Shown in pieces: positions 20,373-30,410 of a stretch of 64,000 bases of DNA. This DNA comes from Burkholderia oklahomensis C6786 (GTDB lineage: Bacteria; Pseudomonadota; Gammaproteobacteria; Burkholderiales; Burkholderiaceae). Under the pieces are notes generated by a model. The model did no database searches. It was not told the DNA's origin and saw only the letters and a program-made list of their open reading frames with translations. Every line of letters begins with the position of its first letter. Positions within the stretch are counted from its first letter, which is position 1. The stretch covers positions 2,666,001-2,730,000 of the forward strand of contig NZ_CP009556.1 of assembly GCF_000959365.1 (NCBI RefSeq). The letters are read 5' to 3'. The translations under genes were made by a program, and so were the position numbers.

Positions 20373-21655
20373 TCAAGACTCCAGCGCGGACCGGCCGGCT
20401 GCGACGGCCGCGCCTTGCGGCGCCGCCCGCTCATGCTCGGCACGGGCGAACTCTCCATACCATGCGTCGGTCGCGACGAGCTGCGCGTGCGTGCCCCGCG
20501 CCCGCACGCGGCCCGCTTCGAGCACGACGATTTCGTCGGCGGCGCGCGCGAGCGCCGGATGGTGCGTGACGACGATGCGCGTGCGTCGGCCGCGCATCGC
20601 GACGAGGCTGTCCCGCACACGCCGCGCGCTCAGTTCGTCGAGACTCGCGGTCGGTTCGTCGAGCAGCAGCAGCGGCGCCTTCGCGAGCAGCCCGCGCGCA
20701 AGGCACGCGCGCTGGCGCTGCCCGCCCGACAGCAACTGGCCGCCCGGCCCCACGTCGGTATCGAGTCCTCGCGGCAGACGCTCGACATCGCGCGCCAGCC
20801 CGACCGCCTCCAGCGCGGCGTTCAGCTCCGCATCGGTCGCATTCGGACAGCTCATGCGCATATTCCACGCGAGGCTGCCGCGAAACAGGCCGTTGTCCTG
20901 GAACACCAGATTGCGCGCGGCGGCGAGCGCCGTCTCGCTCAACCGCCGAAGATCGACCTGGCCGAACAGCACGCGCCCGTCGGACGGATCGTCGAGCCGC
21001 GCAAGCAGGCCGAGCAGCGTGCTCTTGCCCGCCCCCGTCGGCCCGACGATCGCGACGAAGCCCCCCGCCGGACAGCGCAGATCGACGTTCTCGAGCAACG
21101 TCGCGCCCGTATTCGACCGATAGCCGACTCGCACCGCCTCGATGCCGGCGTCCTGCGGTTGCAGGCCGCGCTCGGGGCTTTCGAAGCGCGGCGCGTGCAA
21201 CACCGTCAGCACGGTGTCGAGCGCGCGCCAGCCGCCGCGCAGCGCCTGATCGAGCTGCGTCAGCTGCGCGAGCGGCTCGATGAAGCGCACGAGCAGCACG
21301 AGCAGCACGAGCAGCACGAGCAGCACGAGCAGCACGAGCAGCACGAGCACCGCGACCACGGTGGCCGCGTCGAGCCGGCCGGCTGCGACCGCCCACGCGC
21401 CGCCCAGCAGCATCGCGACGAACACCGCCTGCACGGCGCCCGCGAACCCGAGCTCGATCGGCAGCGAACGCCTCATCAGCGCCCGCGTGCCGCGATGCCG
21501 TTCGTCGAGCGCCCGCTGCAGCGCCGCGCGCACGTCGCCGTCGTGTCCGGCAAAACGCAGCAGCCCCTGATGCGCGGCGAACACTTGCAGTTGCTCGGCC
21601 ATGTCGCGATCGCCCGCCGCGCGGGCCTCTTCGAGCGCAAGCGTGCGCGAGCCGC
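20373..21655 (-). pseudogene. pchI: pchI remnant: pyochelin-locus ABC exporter lacking its N-terminus
   Basis: Only the C-terminal ~425 codons of a ~575-aa half-transporter fusion remain. What survives is the last membrane helices (IELGFAGAVQAVFVAMLLGG onward) and a full ATPase domain with Walker A GPTGAGKST, signature LSGGQRQR and Walker B LLLLDEPTA. Upstream of about 21655 the minus strand stops resembling a transporter and becomes the antisense of the pchD tail. There is no start codon with a ribosome-binding site at the new 5' end. The last membrane region contains a (LLV)n run from a 9-bp tandem repeat. Its position just upstream of fptA matches pchI in P. aeruginosa. Function should be lost. 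Confidence 0.8.
21288..21350. repeat. 9-bp tandem repeat (GAGCAGCAC)n, about seven units
   Basis: Six exact GAGCAGCAC units plus flanking partial copies. On the minus strand each unit adds Leu-Leu-Val to a membrane helix of the pchI remnant. Copy number is likely variable between strains; the in-frame 9-bp period would not shift the reading frame. Confidence 0.95.
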
Positions 21656-21670
21656 TCCGGCGTCGCTCGC
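21640..21670. other. Deletion junction inside the pyochelin locus
   Basis: To the left the minus strand reads as the interior of pchI (LEEARAAGDRDMAEQ). To the right the plus strand reads as the C-terminal end of a salicylate-AMP ligase (LALKRHLRDQGLAAFKIPDR). Both genes lack their 5' parts here, so everything that lay between two divergent operons is missing. The exact base cannot be set without an intact relative. Confidence 0.75.
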
Positions 21671-21827
21671 GCTGAAGCGGCATCTGCGAGACCAGGGGCT
21701 CGCGGCGTTCAAGATCCCCGATCGCATCGAATTCGTGCCGCGCTTTCCGGAAACCGGCATCGGCAAGACCAGCAAGAAATCGCTGCGCGACCTGCTGCGC
21801 CGTCAACTGGCGGCGGCGAGCGCATGA
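21660..21827 (+). pseudogene. pchD: pchD remnant: last ~55 codons of 2,3-dihydroxybenzoate/salicylate-AMP ligase
   Basis: The tail LKRHLRDQGLAAFKIPDRIE, then FPETGIGKTSKKSLRD, is the extreme C-terminus of an adenylating ligase, including the A10 catalytic lysine motif (GKTSKK). The remaining ~490 residues and the start codon are absent. The stop overlaps the pchC start (ATGA), exactly as in intact pchDCBA operons, which confirms identity. It cannot encode an active enzyme. Confidence 0.8.
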
Positions 21828-22597
21828 GCGCGCTTCGTCCGCCCGCCGGCTGGGTCCGCGAACTGCGGCTGTCGCCCTGCCCGCGCGCGCAGCTCGTCTG
21901 CTTCCCGCACGCGGGCGGCACCGCCAGCTTCTTTCGCAGCTGGAGCGACGCGCTGCCCTGGGATCTCGATCTGCTCGCGCTCCAGTATCCGGGCCGCGAA
22001 GACCGCTTCGGCGAACCCTGCGCGCGCTCGATCGACGCGCTTGCGGAGCCGGTCGCCGATGCGCTGCGTCATTACGCGCACAAGCCGCTCGTGCTGTTCG
22101 GCCACAGCCTCGGCGCGGCGCTTGCGTATGAAGTCGCGCTGCGCCTCGAACGGCATGGCGCGGCGCCGCTCCATGTCGCGGTGTCCGCGCTTCCGCCGCC
22201 GCACCGGCAACGCGAATCGAATCTGCATCTGCAATCCGACGAAGCGCTGCTCGACGACGTCGAGCGACTCTCCGGCGAGCATGCCGCGCTGCTCGCCGAC
22301 CCGGAAATGCGCGCGATCTACCTGCCGATGATCCGTGACGACTATCGCGCCATCGAGACGTACCGGCGCGAACGGCCGCCGATGCTCGGCGCGCCGCTCG
22401 GCGTGATGCTGCCGCTCGCCGATCCCGAGCTCGATCGCGACGAAGCGCACGCATGGCAGGACGTCGCATCGCGGCCGATCCGCGTGACGGCGTTCGACGG
22501 CGACCATTTCTATCTGCGTCGCCAGTACCCGGCGCTGATCGCACATCTCGTCGAGCAGATCGACCACTCCCTCCGCCCGCACAAGGAACACCCATGA
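21824..22597 (+). CDS. pchC: Type II editing thioesterase of pyochelin synthesis
   Basis: A 257-aa alpha/beta-hydrolase thioesterase with the GHSLGAALAYE nucleophile elbow (Ser about residue 90), an N-terminal CFPHAGGTASFFRSW motif and a C-terminal GDHFYL with the catalytic His. PchC removes mis-loaded residues from the PchE/PchF synthetases. It is intact in sequence, but its synthetase partners are missing and its native promoter lay in the deleted region, so it may be silent. It overlaps pchD and pchB by four bases each. Confidence 0.85.
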   Translation: MSALRPPAGWVRELRLSPCPRAQLVCFPHAGGTASFFRSWSDALPWDLDLLALQYPGREDRFGEPCARSIDALAEPVADALRHYAHKPLVLFGHSLGAALAYEVALRLERHGAAPLHVAVSALPPPHRQRESNLHLQSDEALLDDVERLSGEHAALLADPEMRAIYLPMIRDDYRAIETYRRERPPMLGAPLGVMLPLADPELDRDEAHAWQDVASRPIRVTAFDGDHFYLRRQYPALIAHLVEQIDHSLRPHKEHP

Positions 22598-22899
22598 AGA
22601 CACCCGACGATTGCACGGGTCTCACCGACATCCGCGAAGCCATCGACCGCCTCGACGCCGACATCATCGAGACGCTCGGCGCGCGCATGCAGTACGTGAA
22701 AGCCGCATCGCGATTCAAGCCGAACCAGGAGAGCATCGCGGCCCCGGAACGGGTCGCGACGATGCTGCCCGACAGGCGCCGCTGGGCCGAGCAGGCCGGG
22801 CTCGACGGCGCATTCGTCGAGACGTTGTACGCACAGATCATCGCGTGGTACATCGAACAGCAAACCCGGCACTGGCGTCGACAACGGGGGCTCGCATGA
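22594..22899 (+). CDS. pchB: Isochorismate pyruvate lyase (salicylate-forming)
   Basis: A 101-aa, all-helical protein of the AroQ chorismate-mutase fold, the same length as P. aeruginosa PchB. It converts isochorismate to salicylate and pyruvate. The N-terminal helix DIREAIDRLDADIIETLGAR, then YVKAASRFK with the active-site Lys, and VETLYAQIIAWYIEQQ match the family. Start and stop overlap the flanking genes, so it is translationally coupled to pchC and pchA. If expressed it would still yield salicylate. Confidence 0.9.
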   Translation: MKTPDDCTGLTDIREAIDRLDADIIETLGARMQYVKAASRFKPNQESIAAPERVATMLPDRRRWAEQAGLDGAFVETLYAQIIAWYIEQQTRHWRRQRGLA

Positions 22900-24323
22900 G
22901 CGCCCGCCTTTCCGTGCTGCGCGACACGTTCGCGCGCGCGGCGCGCCAGGCGGCCGAGACGGGCGAGCCCGTGCTCGCGTCGGCGTCGTTTCCGCTGCGG
23001 CCGTTGAACCTGTTCGACCTGATCGCGAGCTGGGACGACGCGATCACCCCGTGGTTCTTTCACGAAACCGGCGATCCGTCCGTCGCGCTGTTCGGCTGGG
23101 ACCGCGCATTCGAGCTGAGCGCGACGGGCGACGCGCGCTTCGCGCAACTCGACGCACGCTGGCGCGCGCTCGGCCGCACGGCGGTCATCGCCGGGCCGCA
23201 GCCGCCGCGCATCGGCGGCGGCTTCCGCTTCGATCCGCACGGACCGCGGCAGGCGCACTGGCAGTCGTTCGCCGACGCGAGCATGATGCTCGCGAAAGTG
23301 ATGATCGTCCGCGAAGGCGATGCGTACTGGGCGGTCTGCCAGCATGTCGTCGCCGCGCACGACGATCCCGCCGCGCTCGCGCGCGAACGCATCGCCCGGC
23401 TCGACATGCTCGCGACGCTCGCGCCCGCCCCCGACGACGACGCGCCGCATCTGCTGCGCACACAGGCGTTGCAGGCCGGCGAATGGCAGGGCAAGGTGCG
23501 GCGCGCGGTCGCTGCGATTCGCCGCGACGAACTCAGCAAGGTCGTGCTCGCGCGCGACGTGCAGCAACAGTATGCGCAGCCCGTCGCGATCGGGGCGCTG
23601 CTGCGGCGGCTCAGGCGACGCGACGCGCACGCGCATCTGTTCGCGATCCGCAACGGGGACGGCTGCTTCGTCGGCGCGACGCCGGAGCGTCTCGCGCGGG
23701 TCGCGGACGGCAAGGCGCAGACGCACGCGCTCGCCGGCACGATCCGGCGCGGCGCCGATCCCGACAGCGACCGCGCGCTCGGCGCGGAATTGATGGCGTC
23801 CGCCAAGGAGCGGCTCGAGCATGCGCTCGTCGTCGACGCGATCCGCGGCGCGCTCGCGCCGCTGTCACGCACGATCGATGTGCCGGCGCAGCCGTCGCTG
23901 CAGCGGTTGCCGCGCCTGCAGCACCTCAGCACGCCGATCGGCGCGACGCTGAACGCGGACGCGACGCTGTTGCAAGTCGTCGCGGCGCTGCACCCGACGC
24001 CCGCCGTCGCGGGCCATCCTCGCGCCATCGCGCTCGAACACATCCGCGCGCACGAAGGCTTCGACCGCGGCTGGTACGCGGGGCCGATCGGCTGGATCGA
24101 CGCGCACGGCAACGGCGACTTCGTCGTCGCGCTGCGTTCGGCGCTGATCGCCGGACGCGCGTGCCGGCTGTTCGCGGGCTGCGGAATCGTCGCGGACTCG
24201 GAGCCGGAACGCGAGTATCAGGAGACGAACCTCAAGCTGTCGGGTATGCAGGCGGCGATCGAACTGTGCGACATCGCCGACAACCTGCGCAAGGTCGCGT
24301 CGATTCCGTCGGCGTCGCGCTGA
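22896..24323 (+). CDS. pchA: Isochorismate synthase (salicylate pathway)
   Basis: A 475-aa chorismate-utilising enzyme (MST family) that isomerises chorismate to isochorismate for PchB. The C-terminal chorismate-binding domain is complete: ELSKVVLARDV, FVGATPERL, the ALAGTIRRG motif, the metal-site segment KERLEHALVVDAI, HPTPAVAGHP, and GWYAGPIGWID, ending with the GCGIVADSEPEREYQETNLK motif. The start at 22896 is the ATGA overlap with pchB. It is the last gene of the operon remnant. With PchB it could still produce salicylate if a new promoter reads through. Confidence 0.9.
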   Translation: MSARLSVLRDTFARAARQAAETGEPVLASASFPLRPLNLFDLIASWDDAITPWFFHETGDPSVALFGWDRAFELSATGDARFAQLDARWRALGRTAVIAGPQPPRIGGGFRFDPHGPRQAHWQSFADASMMLAKVMIVREGDAYWAVCQHVVAAHDDPAALARERIARLDMLATLAPAPDDDAPHLLRTQALQAGEWQGKVRRAVAAIRRDELSKVVLARDVQQQYAQPVAIGALLRRLRRRDAHAHLFAIRNGDGCFVGATPERLARVADGKAQTHALAGTIRRGADPDSDRALGAELMASAKERLEHALVVDAIRGALAPLSRTIDVPAQPSLQRLPRLQHLSTPIGATLNADATLLQVVAALHPTPAVAGHPRAIALEHIRAHEGFDRGWYAGPIGWIDAHGNGDFVVALRSALIAGRACRLFAGCGIVADSEPEREYQETNLKLSGMQAAIELCDIADNLRKVASIPSASR

Positions 24324-24366
24324 TCCGCACGAACGCGGCCCGCGCGCAACGCGCCGCGAGCCGCGC

Positions 24367-24391
24367 AAAAAAGGCCGGGCAATGTCCGGCC
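24367..24391 (-). terminator. Rho-independent terminator of the M23 peptidase gene
   Basis: On the minus strand a GGCCGG/CCGGCC stem with a seven-base loop is followed by six T residues. It lies between the convergent pchA and peptidase genes. Confidence 0.75.
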
Positions 24392-24586
24392 CGGGCGGTC
24401 GTCGCATGGCCGATGCCGGACGCTCGCGCGCCGGCCCGGCCGGTTTCGATCACATCGATGCGACGCGCGATCGCGCCGTGCATCGTGCGCGCTTCGCTCA
24501 ACGCGCGATACCGCGATACGCGCTTCGCGAATCGTGCGGACCACGCCCGAGACCGGCACGCACGCGGCAGCACGAGGACGACGGCA

Positions 24587-25813
24587 TCAATTGACGCAAG
24601 CCGACACGACCGGATCGTTGCTCCCGGTATTGACGAATCCGTCCGACACCCACTGATTCGAGCCGAGCCGGTACCAGAGCCGCGTCGCACCCCAGTTGCC
24701 CTGCACCGTATCGCCGTATACGTAGCACGCGAGCTGGACCGTCGCGCCGTTCGCCACCGTGCCGACGACCGATGCGGACAGCGACGGCGCGCTGCGCAGG
24801 TTCACGGGCCCCGGCGCCTGCACGGTCGCCTTCGCGGGCGGCGACGGCTCGACCGGCCCGCCGCTGGCTTCCGAACCATAATTGGTGAGGGACGCCTGCA
24901 CGGACACCCGGCGCTGATTGCGGATCGCATAGCCCGAATACGCGTTGCCGCCTTCGAAGAACTGCCAGCCGCCGATCGTCTTGCCGTTCACCGGCACGTC
25001 GCTGCCGCCCTGGCTCAGCGCGAAATGCACGTGCGCGCCCGTCGTCTGGCCGCCGCACGGCAGCGCGTTGCCGATCCGGCCGAGGTACTCGCCCTGGCGC
25101 ACGCGCGTGCCGCTGCCGGCCTGAGTCAGCTGGACCATGTGGTAATACGTAGTCGCATAGCCGTTGTCGTGGACGAGCTTGACGATCGCGCTGCCGTTGC
25201 GCTCGCAGCTCTTGTAGAGAACGCCGTCGCGGGCGGCGAGCACCTGGCCGTTGCCGCCGGAGAAATCGAGCGAATTGAACGGACGGCTGTCGCCGCTCCA
25301 GCCGTGCGCGCCGCCCGTCCAGTACCACGCGGTGCCTTGCTGCCACGGCAGAGCGAGACCGGTCTGCCCCGGCGCGGCCTGCGCGCGGCCCGCGCTCAGG
25401 TGGGCCCGTTCCTCGCGGGCGAGCAGTTTCGCCGGCGCCGCGGCGGCAAGCGCATAGAACGCGTCGCTGCCTTCGATGCCGACGACCCACCCTTCTTTCG
25501 CATGCTGCGCGAGAAAGAGCTTCGTGACGGGATAGGCCGGCGCGCCGTCCGGGACGACTTGCGTCACGGTGCCGAGCACCCATCCGGTTTCCGGATCCGA
25601 CTTGATCGATTCGACCACGTCGTCGCGCGCTGCCGGCGCCGCCGGCCCCTGCTTGCTGAGCCGCGACGAGAATGCCTGTTTGACTGCACGCTGCAGGTCT
25701 GGTGCATCGACGGGCGCCGCAAGCGCGGCGCCGGACAGGCCGGCCGCCATCAGCGGTGCGGCAATGAAAAGCTTGATCGAATCGGATGCACTACGCCAGA
25801 CCATCGGGTTCAT
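24587..25813 (-). CDS. Secreted M23 metallopeptidase, LasA-like, with C-terminal SH3-type domain
   Basis: A 408-aa exported protein. The signal peptide is at residues 1-33 (ends SGAALAAP), followed by a propeptide and an M23 catalytic domain of the LasA/beta-lytic type. The Zn-site elements are a GAHGWSG...FNSLDFSGG segment and the closing GAHVHFAL motif (HxH). A C-terminal bacterial SH3-like region (LRSAPSLSASVVGTV, then LWYRLG) probably binds peptidoglycan. Such enzymes cleave glycine-rich cross-bridges and lyse competitors, or act on elastin. The start at 25813 follows GGGAGG; upstream in-frame starts would mask the signal peptide. It is monocistronic. Confidence 0.85.
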   Translation of the reverse strand: MNPMVWRSASDSIKLFIAAPLMAAGLSGAALAAPVDAPDLQRAVKQAFSSRLSKQGPAAPAARDDVVESIKSDPETGWVLGTVTQVVPDGAPAYPVTKLFLAQHAKEGWVVGIEGSDAFYALAAAAPAKLLAREERAHLSAGRAQAAPGQTGLALPWQQGTAWYWTGGAHGWSGDSRPFNSLDFSGGNGQVLAARDGVLYKSCERNGSAIVKLVHDNGYATTYYHMVQLTQAGSGTRVRQGEYLGRIGNALPCGGQTTGAHVHFALSQGGSDVPVNGKTIGGWQFFEGGNAYSGYAIRNQRRVSVQASLTNYGSEASGGPVEPSPPAKATVQAPGPVNLRSAPSLSASVVGTVANGATVQLACYVYGDTVQGNWGATRLWYRLGSNQWVSDGFVNTGSNDPVVSACVN

Positions 25814-25933
25814 AAGAACGCCTCCCTCATCAGTGAACGTCATCGCTTCGACGGACAGGATCGACTGCGCTCCGATGCGGCGTCGTCGATCGACATGGCC
25901 GCAGCGATCCCACGGTGAACCTTGGCAGCTCAA

Positions 25934-26507
25934 TTCGCATTCCTTAGCAGCTTGACCAAGCCGACAAAGTTCTTACGCTCGGGGAAGCATAGTGACTTTT
26001 TTGTAAAAGTAAACCTTGCGAACGATAAGCCGGATAGATTGGCGTACACATTTATCGCATCGATTTATCGATATTGACCTGCCAAATGTATATTAAAAGG
26101 CGGATTATTTCGATGAAGCGCCCAGGAATTTTCCCTGGCCGAGCGGAGCTATCAAGGAGGAATCCAAACGATATCGAGGCAGGACGGCTTCGCTCGAACG
26201 AGCCCATCGCCAGCGGCCGCCGACACCGAAAAATCCAGCGTTCTCCGTGACTTGCCGCCGAATCCTCAGCAAAGCACACGGCGCCCACCGTGTCGGCGCG
26301 ATTGCGGATGAAGCAGGAGCGACACGATATCCATTGAATTTTCATGCAGCCCGATAAAATGCCATTCGAAAAAACGAATACGGAAATTGCATGAACTCGC
26401 ATGAATGGCGAGTTATGTAGGCTGAAGCACATTTGCATGACTCGGCAAATGCGAACGAACGCGCAATATTCTGTTTTTCGGCGATGCGCGTTCGTCCGTC
26501 TTTCGTT
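25934..26507. other. AT-rich intergenic region, no gene recognised
   Basis: About 570 bp between the M23 peptidase and livF. The first part (25950-26110) is strongly AT-rich and should hold the peptidase promoter. A minus-strand open frame at 26052-26519 has no ribosome-binding site and no family resemblance, so I do not call it. Confidence 0.4.
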
Positions 26508-26530
26508 CGCGGGCGTCACGCCCGCCGAAC
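26508..26530 (-). terminator. Hairpin just after livF
   Basis: An inverted repeat (GGGCGTGACGCCC core) lies within 30 bp of the livF stop. There is no strong T tract, so it is a weak terminator or 3' stabilising hairpin. Confidence 0.4.
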
Positions 26531-26537
26531 CGCCGCG

Positions 26538-27239
26538 TTACCCACCGAGATACGCGCTCCTGATCCGGTCGTTCGCCAGCAGGTTCGCGCCGGTGTCGGC
26601 GAGCACGACCCGCCCGGTTTCGAGCACATAGCCGCGATCGGCGACCTGCAGCGCCTTGTGCGCGTTCTGCTCGACGAGGAACACCGTGACGCCTTCGTCG
26701 CGAATCGTCCGGATGATGTCGAAGATCTGCGCGATCACGAGCGGCGCGAGGCCGAGCGTCGGCTCGTCGAGCAGCAAGAGGCGCGGCCGGCTCATCAGCG
26801 CGCGGCCGATCGCGAGCATCTGCTGCTCGCCGCCCGACATCGTGCCCGCCCGCTGCGCCGATCGCTCCTTCAGTCGCGGAAACAGGCGATACACGTGCTC
26901 GACGCCTTCGTCGATCTCATGGCGGCTCGCGAAGAAGCCGCCCATCTTCAGATTCTCGAGCACGGTCAGGCTCGGGAACACGCGGCGCCCTTCCGGCGAA
27001 ATCGCGAGCCCCTGGCGCATGATGTCGTGCGTCGGCATCGAGGTGATGTCGCCGCCTTCGAACAGCACACGCCCGCTCGACGCGCGCGGCGTGCCGCACA
27101 CGGTCATCATCAGCGTCGTCTTGCCCGCGCCGTTGCTGCCGATCAGCGTGACGATCTCGCCCTTCTTCACTTCGATCGACACGCCCGACAGCGCCTCGAT
27201 CGCGCCGTAATGCGTGTGGACCTTCTCCAGCTTCAGCAT
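26538..27239 (-). CDS. livF: Branched-chain amino-acid ABC transporter ATPase LivF
   Basis: A 233-aa ABC ATPase of the LivF type: Walker A GSNGAGKTT, signature MSGGEQQM, Walker B LLLLDEPTLGLAP and the switch His region. With LivG it powers import of leucine, isoleucine, valine or related amides. The start overlaps the livG stop (TGATG). It is the last gene of a livJ-H-M-G-F operon. Confidence 0.93.
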   Translation of the reverse strand: MLKLEKVHTHYGAIEALSGVSIEVKKGEIVTLIGSNGAGKTTLMMTVCGTPRASSGRVLFEGGDITSMPTHDIMRQGLAISPEGRRVFPSLTVLENLKMGGFFASRHEIDEGVEHVYRLFPRLKERSAQRAGTMSGGEQQMLAIGRALMSRPRLLLLDEPTLGLAPLVIAQIFDIIRTIRDEGVTVFLVEQNAHKALQVADRGYVLETGRVVLADTGANLLANDRIRSAYLGG

Positions 27240-28012
27240 CACTCCTCTCCCAGATAGGCCTTGATCACGCGCGGATCGTTGCGCACTTCGTCGGGCTTGC
27301 CGATCGTGATCGGCCGGCCGTGCTCCATCACCAGAATGCGATCCGAGACCCCCATCACGAGACTCATGTCGTGCTCGATCAGCAGCACCGCGACGCCGAA
27401 CTCGCGGCGCAGCCGGTCGATCAGATGCTGCAGTTCGACCTTCTCCTGCGGATTGAGGCCCGCCGCCGGCTCGTCGAGCATCAGAAGGCGCGGGTTCGTG
27501 ATCATGCAGCGCGCGATCTCGAGGCGGCGCTGGTGCCCGTACGAAAGCGTGCCCGCGGGCCGGTTCGCGACCGCCGTCAGACTCATCCGATCGAGCCACA
27601 CCGCCGCGCGCTCGAGCGCTTCCCGCTCCGCGCGGCGATACGCCGGCGTCGCGAAGAGGCCGTGCAGGAGCCCCGACTTCACCTGCCGGTGCTGGGCGAC
27701 GAGCAGATTCTCGACGACCGTCAGCGACTTGAAGAGCCGAATGTTCTGGAACGTCCGCACGAGCCCTTTGCGCGCGACCTGATGGCTCATCAGCCCTCCG
27801 ATCGCGTGGCCGTCGAGCACGACGCTGCCCGACGTCGGCCGATAGAACCCGCCGATGCAGTTGAACACCGTCGTCTTGCCCGCGCCGTTCGGACCGATGA
27901 TCGCGAACACCTCGTCGCGGCGCACGTCGAAATCGATCCCGTCCACCGCGAGCAGGCCGCCGAAGCGCATCTGCAGCGCGGCCACCTTCAGCATTTCCGT
28001 CGTCGCGCTCAT
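27239..28012 (-). CDS. livG: Branched-chain amino-acid ABC transporter ATPase LivG
   Basis: A 257-aa ATPase with Walker [10 protein letters not shown], the LivG-specific [10 protein letters not shown]-loop, [13 protein letters not shown] as signature and [13 protein letters not shown] as Walker B. It forms the second nucleotide-binding subunit of the Liv importer. It overlaps livM (ATGA) and livF. Confidence 0.93.
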   Translation of the reverse strand: MSATTEMLKVAALQMRFGGLLAVDGIDFDVRRDEVFAIIGPNGAGKTTVFNCIGGFYRPTSGSVVLDGHAIGGLMSHQVARKGLVRTFQNIRLFKSLTVVENLLVAQHRQVKSGLLHGLFATPAYRRAEREALERAAVWLDRMSLTAVANRPAGTLSYGHQRRLEIARCMITNPRLLMLDEPAAGLNPQEKVELQHLIDRLRREFGVAVLLIEHDMSLVMGVSDRILVMEHGRPITIGKPDEVRNDPRVIKAYLGEE

Positions 28013-29280
28013 TGCGGCAGCTCCACGTGGGGACGGCTCGCGGGCAGCAGGCCCTGCGGACGCCACATCATCATCAACACCATCACGAGACCGAACATCA
28101 GCATCCGGTACTCGGCGAAGCCGCGCGCGATTTCGGGCAGCAAGGTCAACAGGATCGCCGCGAGGATCACGCCGAGCTGCGAACCCATTCCGCCCAGCAC
28201 GACGATCGCGAGAATCAGCGCGGATTCGATGAACGTGAACGACTCGGGATTCACGAGCCCCTGGCGCGCGGCGAAGAACGCGCCGCCGATGCCGGCGAAC
28301 GACGCGCCGAGCGTGAACGCCGAAAGCTTGATGCGCGTCGGGTTGAGCCCGAGCGAGCGGCACGCGATCTCGTCGTCGCGCAGCGCTTCCCACGCGCGGC
28401 CCATCGGCATCCTGATGAGCCGGCTCGTCACGAACAGCGTGAAGCAGACGAGCACGAGCGCGATCAGGTACAGGAAGATCACGACGTGCTCGCCGCTGTA
28501 CTCGAGCCCGATCAGCTCGTGGAACGTCTTCGCGCCTTCGACGCTCGCGCTTCTCGCCATCTCGAAGCCGAACACGGTCGGCTTCGGAATGCCGGAGATG
28601 CCGTCCGGGCCGCCCGTGACGCTCGTCAGGTTGTTCGCGAGCAGACGGATGATCTCGCCGAAGCCGAGCGTGACGATCGCGAGATAGTCGCCGCGCAGCC
28701 GCAGCACCGGGAAGCCGAGCAGGAAGCCGAACGTCGCCGACGCGAGCGCGGCGAGCGGCAGGCATTCCCAGAACGTCAGCCCGAAGTACTGGTTGAGGAG
28801 CGCATACGTGTAGCCGCCGACCGCATAGAAGCCGACATAGCCGAGATCGAGCAGCCCGGCGAAGCCGACGACGATGTTCAGGCCGAGGCCGAGAATCACG
28901 TAGATGAGCGCGAGCGTCGCGACGTCGACCGCGCCGCGCGAGCCGAAGAACGGCCACACGAAGCCGATCGCGACGAGCGCCCAGACGATCGCGCGCTGCT
29001 GCCGCGCGCCGAGCGGCGCCGCCGCAGGCAGGCGCACCGCAGCCTTCGCGCGCAGCAGCGCGGGCTTGAACAACTGGAACAGGAACACGGCGGCGACCGC
29101 GATCCAGACCGGCCGCCAGTGCGCTTCGAGCACGACCTGATAGCCGTCGAGCTTCAACTGGAGGCCGAGGATCGGCACCGTGAGGATCGCCGTCAGCACG
29201 GCGGCCGTCACCGCGTGCCTGAGCGACTGGACGGCCGGCGCGCCGGCCGGCGCGCGGACGGAAGTCATCGCTTGATTCAT
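28009..29280 (-). CDS. livM: Branched-chain amino-acid ABC permease LivM
   Basis: A 423-aa integral membrane permease. It has an N-terminal extension with two or three extra hydrophobic segments (residues 22-115), then the conserved LivM core beginning [20 protein letters not shown], with [11 protein letters not shown] and the EAA-like loop [17 protein letters not shown] that docks the ATPases. The start at 29280 is eight bases from the livH stop. Confidence 0.92.
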   Translation of the reverse strand: MNQAMTSVRAPAGAPAVQSLRHAVTAAVLTAILTVPILGLQLKLDGYQVVLEAHWRPVWIAVAAVFLFQLFKPALLRAKAAVRLPAAAPLGARQQRAIVWALVAIGFVWPFFGSRGAVDVATLALIYVILGLGLNIVVGFAGLLDLGYVGFYAVGGYTYALLNQYFGLTFWECLPLAALASATFGFLLGFPVLRLRGDYLAIVTLGFGEIIRLLANNLTSVTGGPDGISGIPKPTVFGFEMARSASVEGAKTFHELIGLEYSGEHVVIFLYLIALVLVCFTLFVTSRLIRMPMGRAWEALRDDEIACRSLGLNPTRIKLSAFTLGASFAGIGGAFFAARQGLVNPESFTFIESALILAIVVLGGMGSQLGVILAAILLTLLPEIARGFAEYRMLMFGLVMVLMMMWRPQGLLPASRPHVELPQ

Positions 29281-29288
29281 GGGCGGCC

Positions 29289-30215
<927 letters not shown>

Positions 30216-30360
30216 GCGGGCAGCTCCCGTTCGCGCCGACGCGCGTGCGTGCGGCGCCGCTCGTGAAAGCGGCGGCGCGCGCCGCGCACGGGCGTCCGAT
30301 CTCGACACGCCCGCCGCGCCGCGGCCCGCTGCTCGCGCGGCTGCGCCGGGCCAATGCGAC

Positions 30361-30389
30361 CCGCCCCGCTCGGACGTGCGGCGGGGCGG
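30361..30389 (-). other. Intercistronic hairpin between livJ and livH
   Basis: A nine-base-pair perfect stem (CCGCCCCGC with GCGGGGCGG) and an 11-base loop, without a T tract. This placement is typical of elements that stabilise the binding-protein mRNA or reduce read-through into the permease genes. Confidence 0.6.
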
Positions 30390-30410
30390 ATGGGCGGGCA
30401 GATACTCCGA

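Noticed and set aside
21288..21350. CRISPR-like array
   Set aside because: Units are 9 bp, contiguous and without spacers; this is a simple tandem repeat.
20373..23822. A single 1149-residue minus-strand protein containing the ABC domain
   Set aside because: Only the part below about 21655 is transporter; the rest is antisense to pchD tail, pchC, pchB and pchA.
22896..24323. pchA as a menaquinone or enterobactin isochorismate synthase
   Set aside because: It is coupled to a 101-aa PchB-type lyase and a PchC thioesterase, which defines the salicylate/pyochelin branch.
26052..26519. Minus-strand frame of 155 codons between the M23 peptidase and livF
   Set aside because: No ribosome-binding site, mixed Cys/Arg/Ser composition, and it runs through AT-rich promoter-like DNA.
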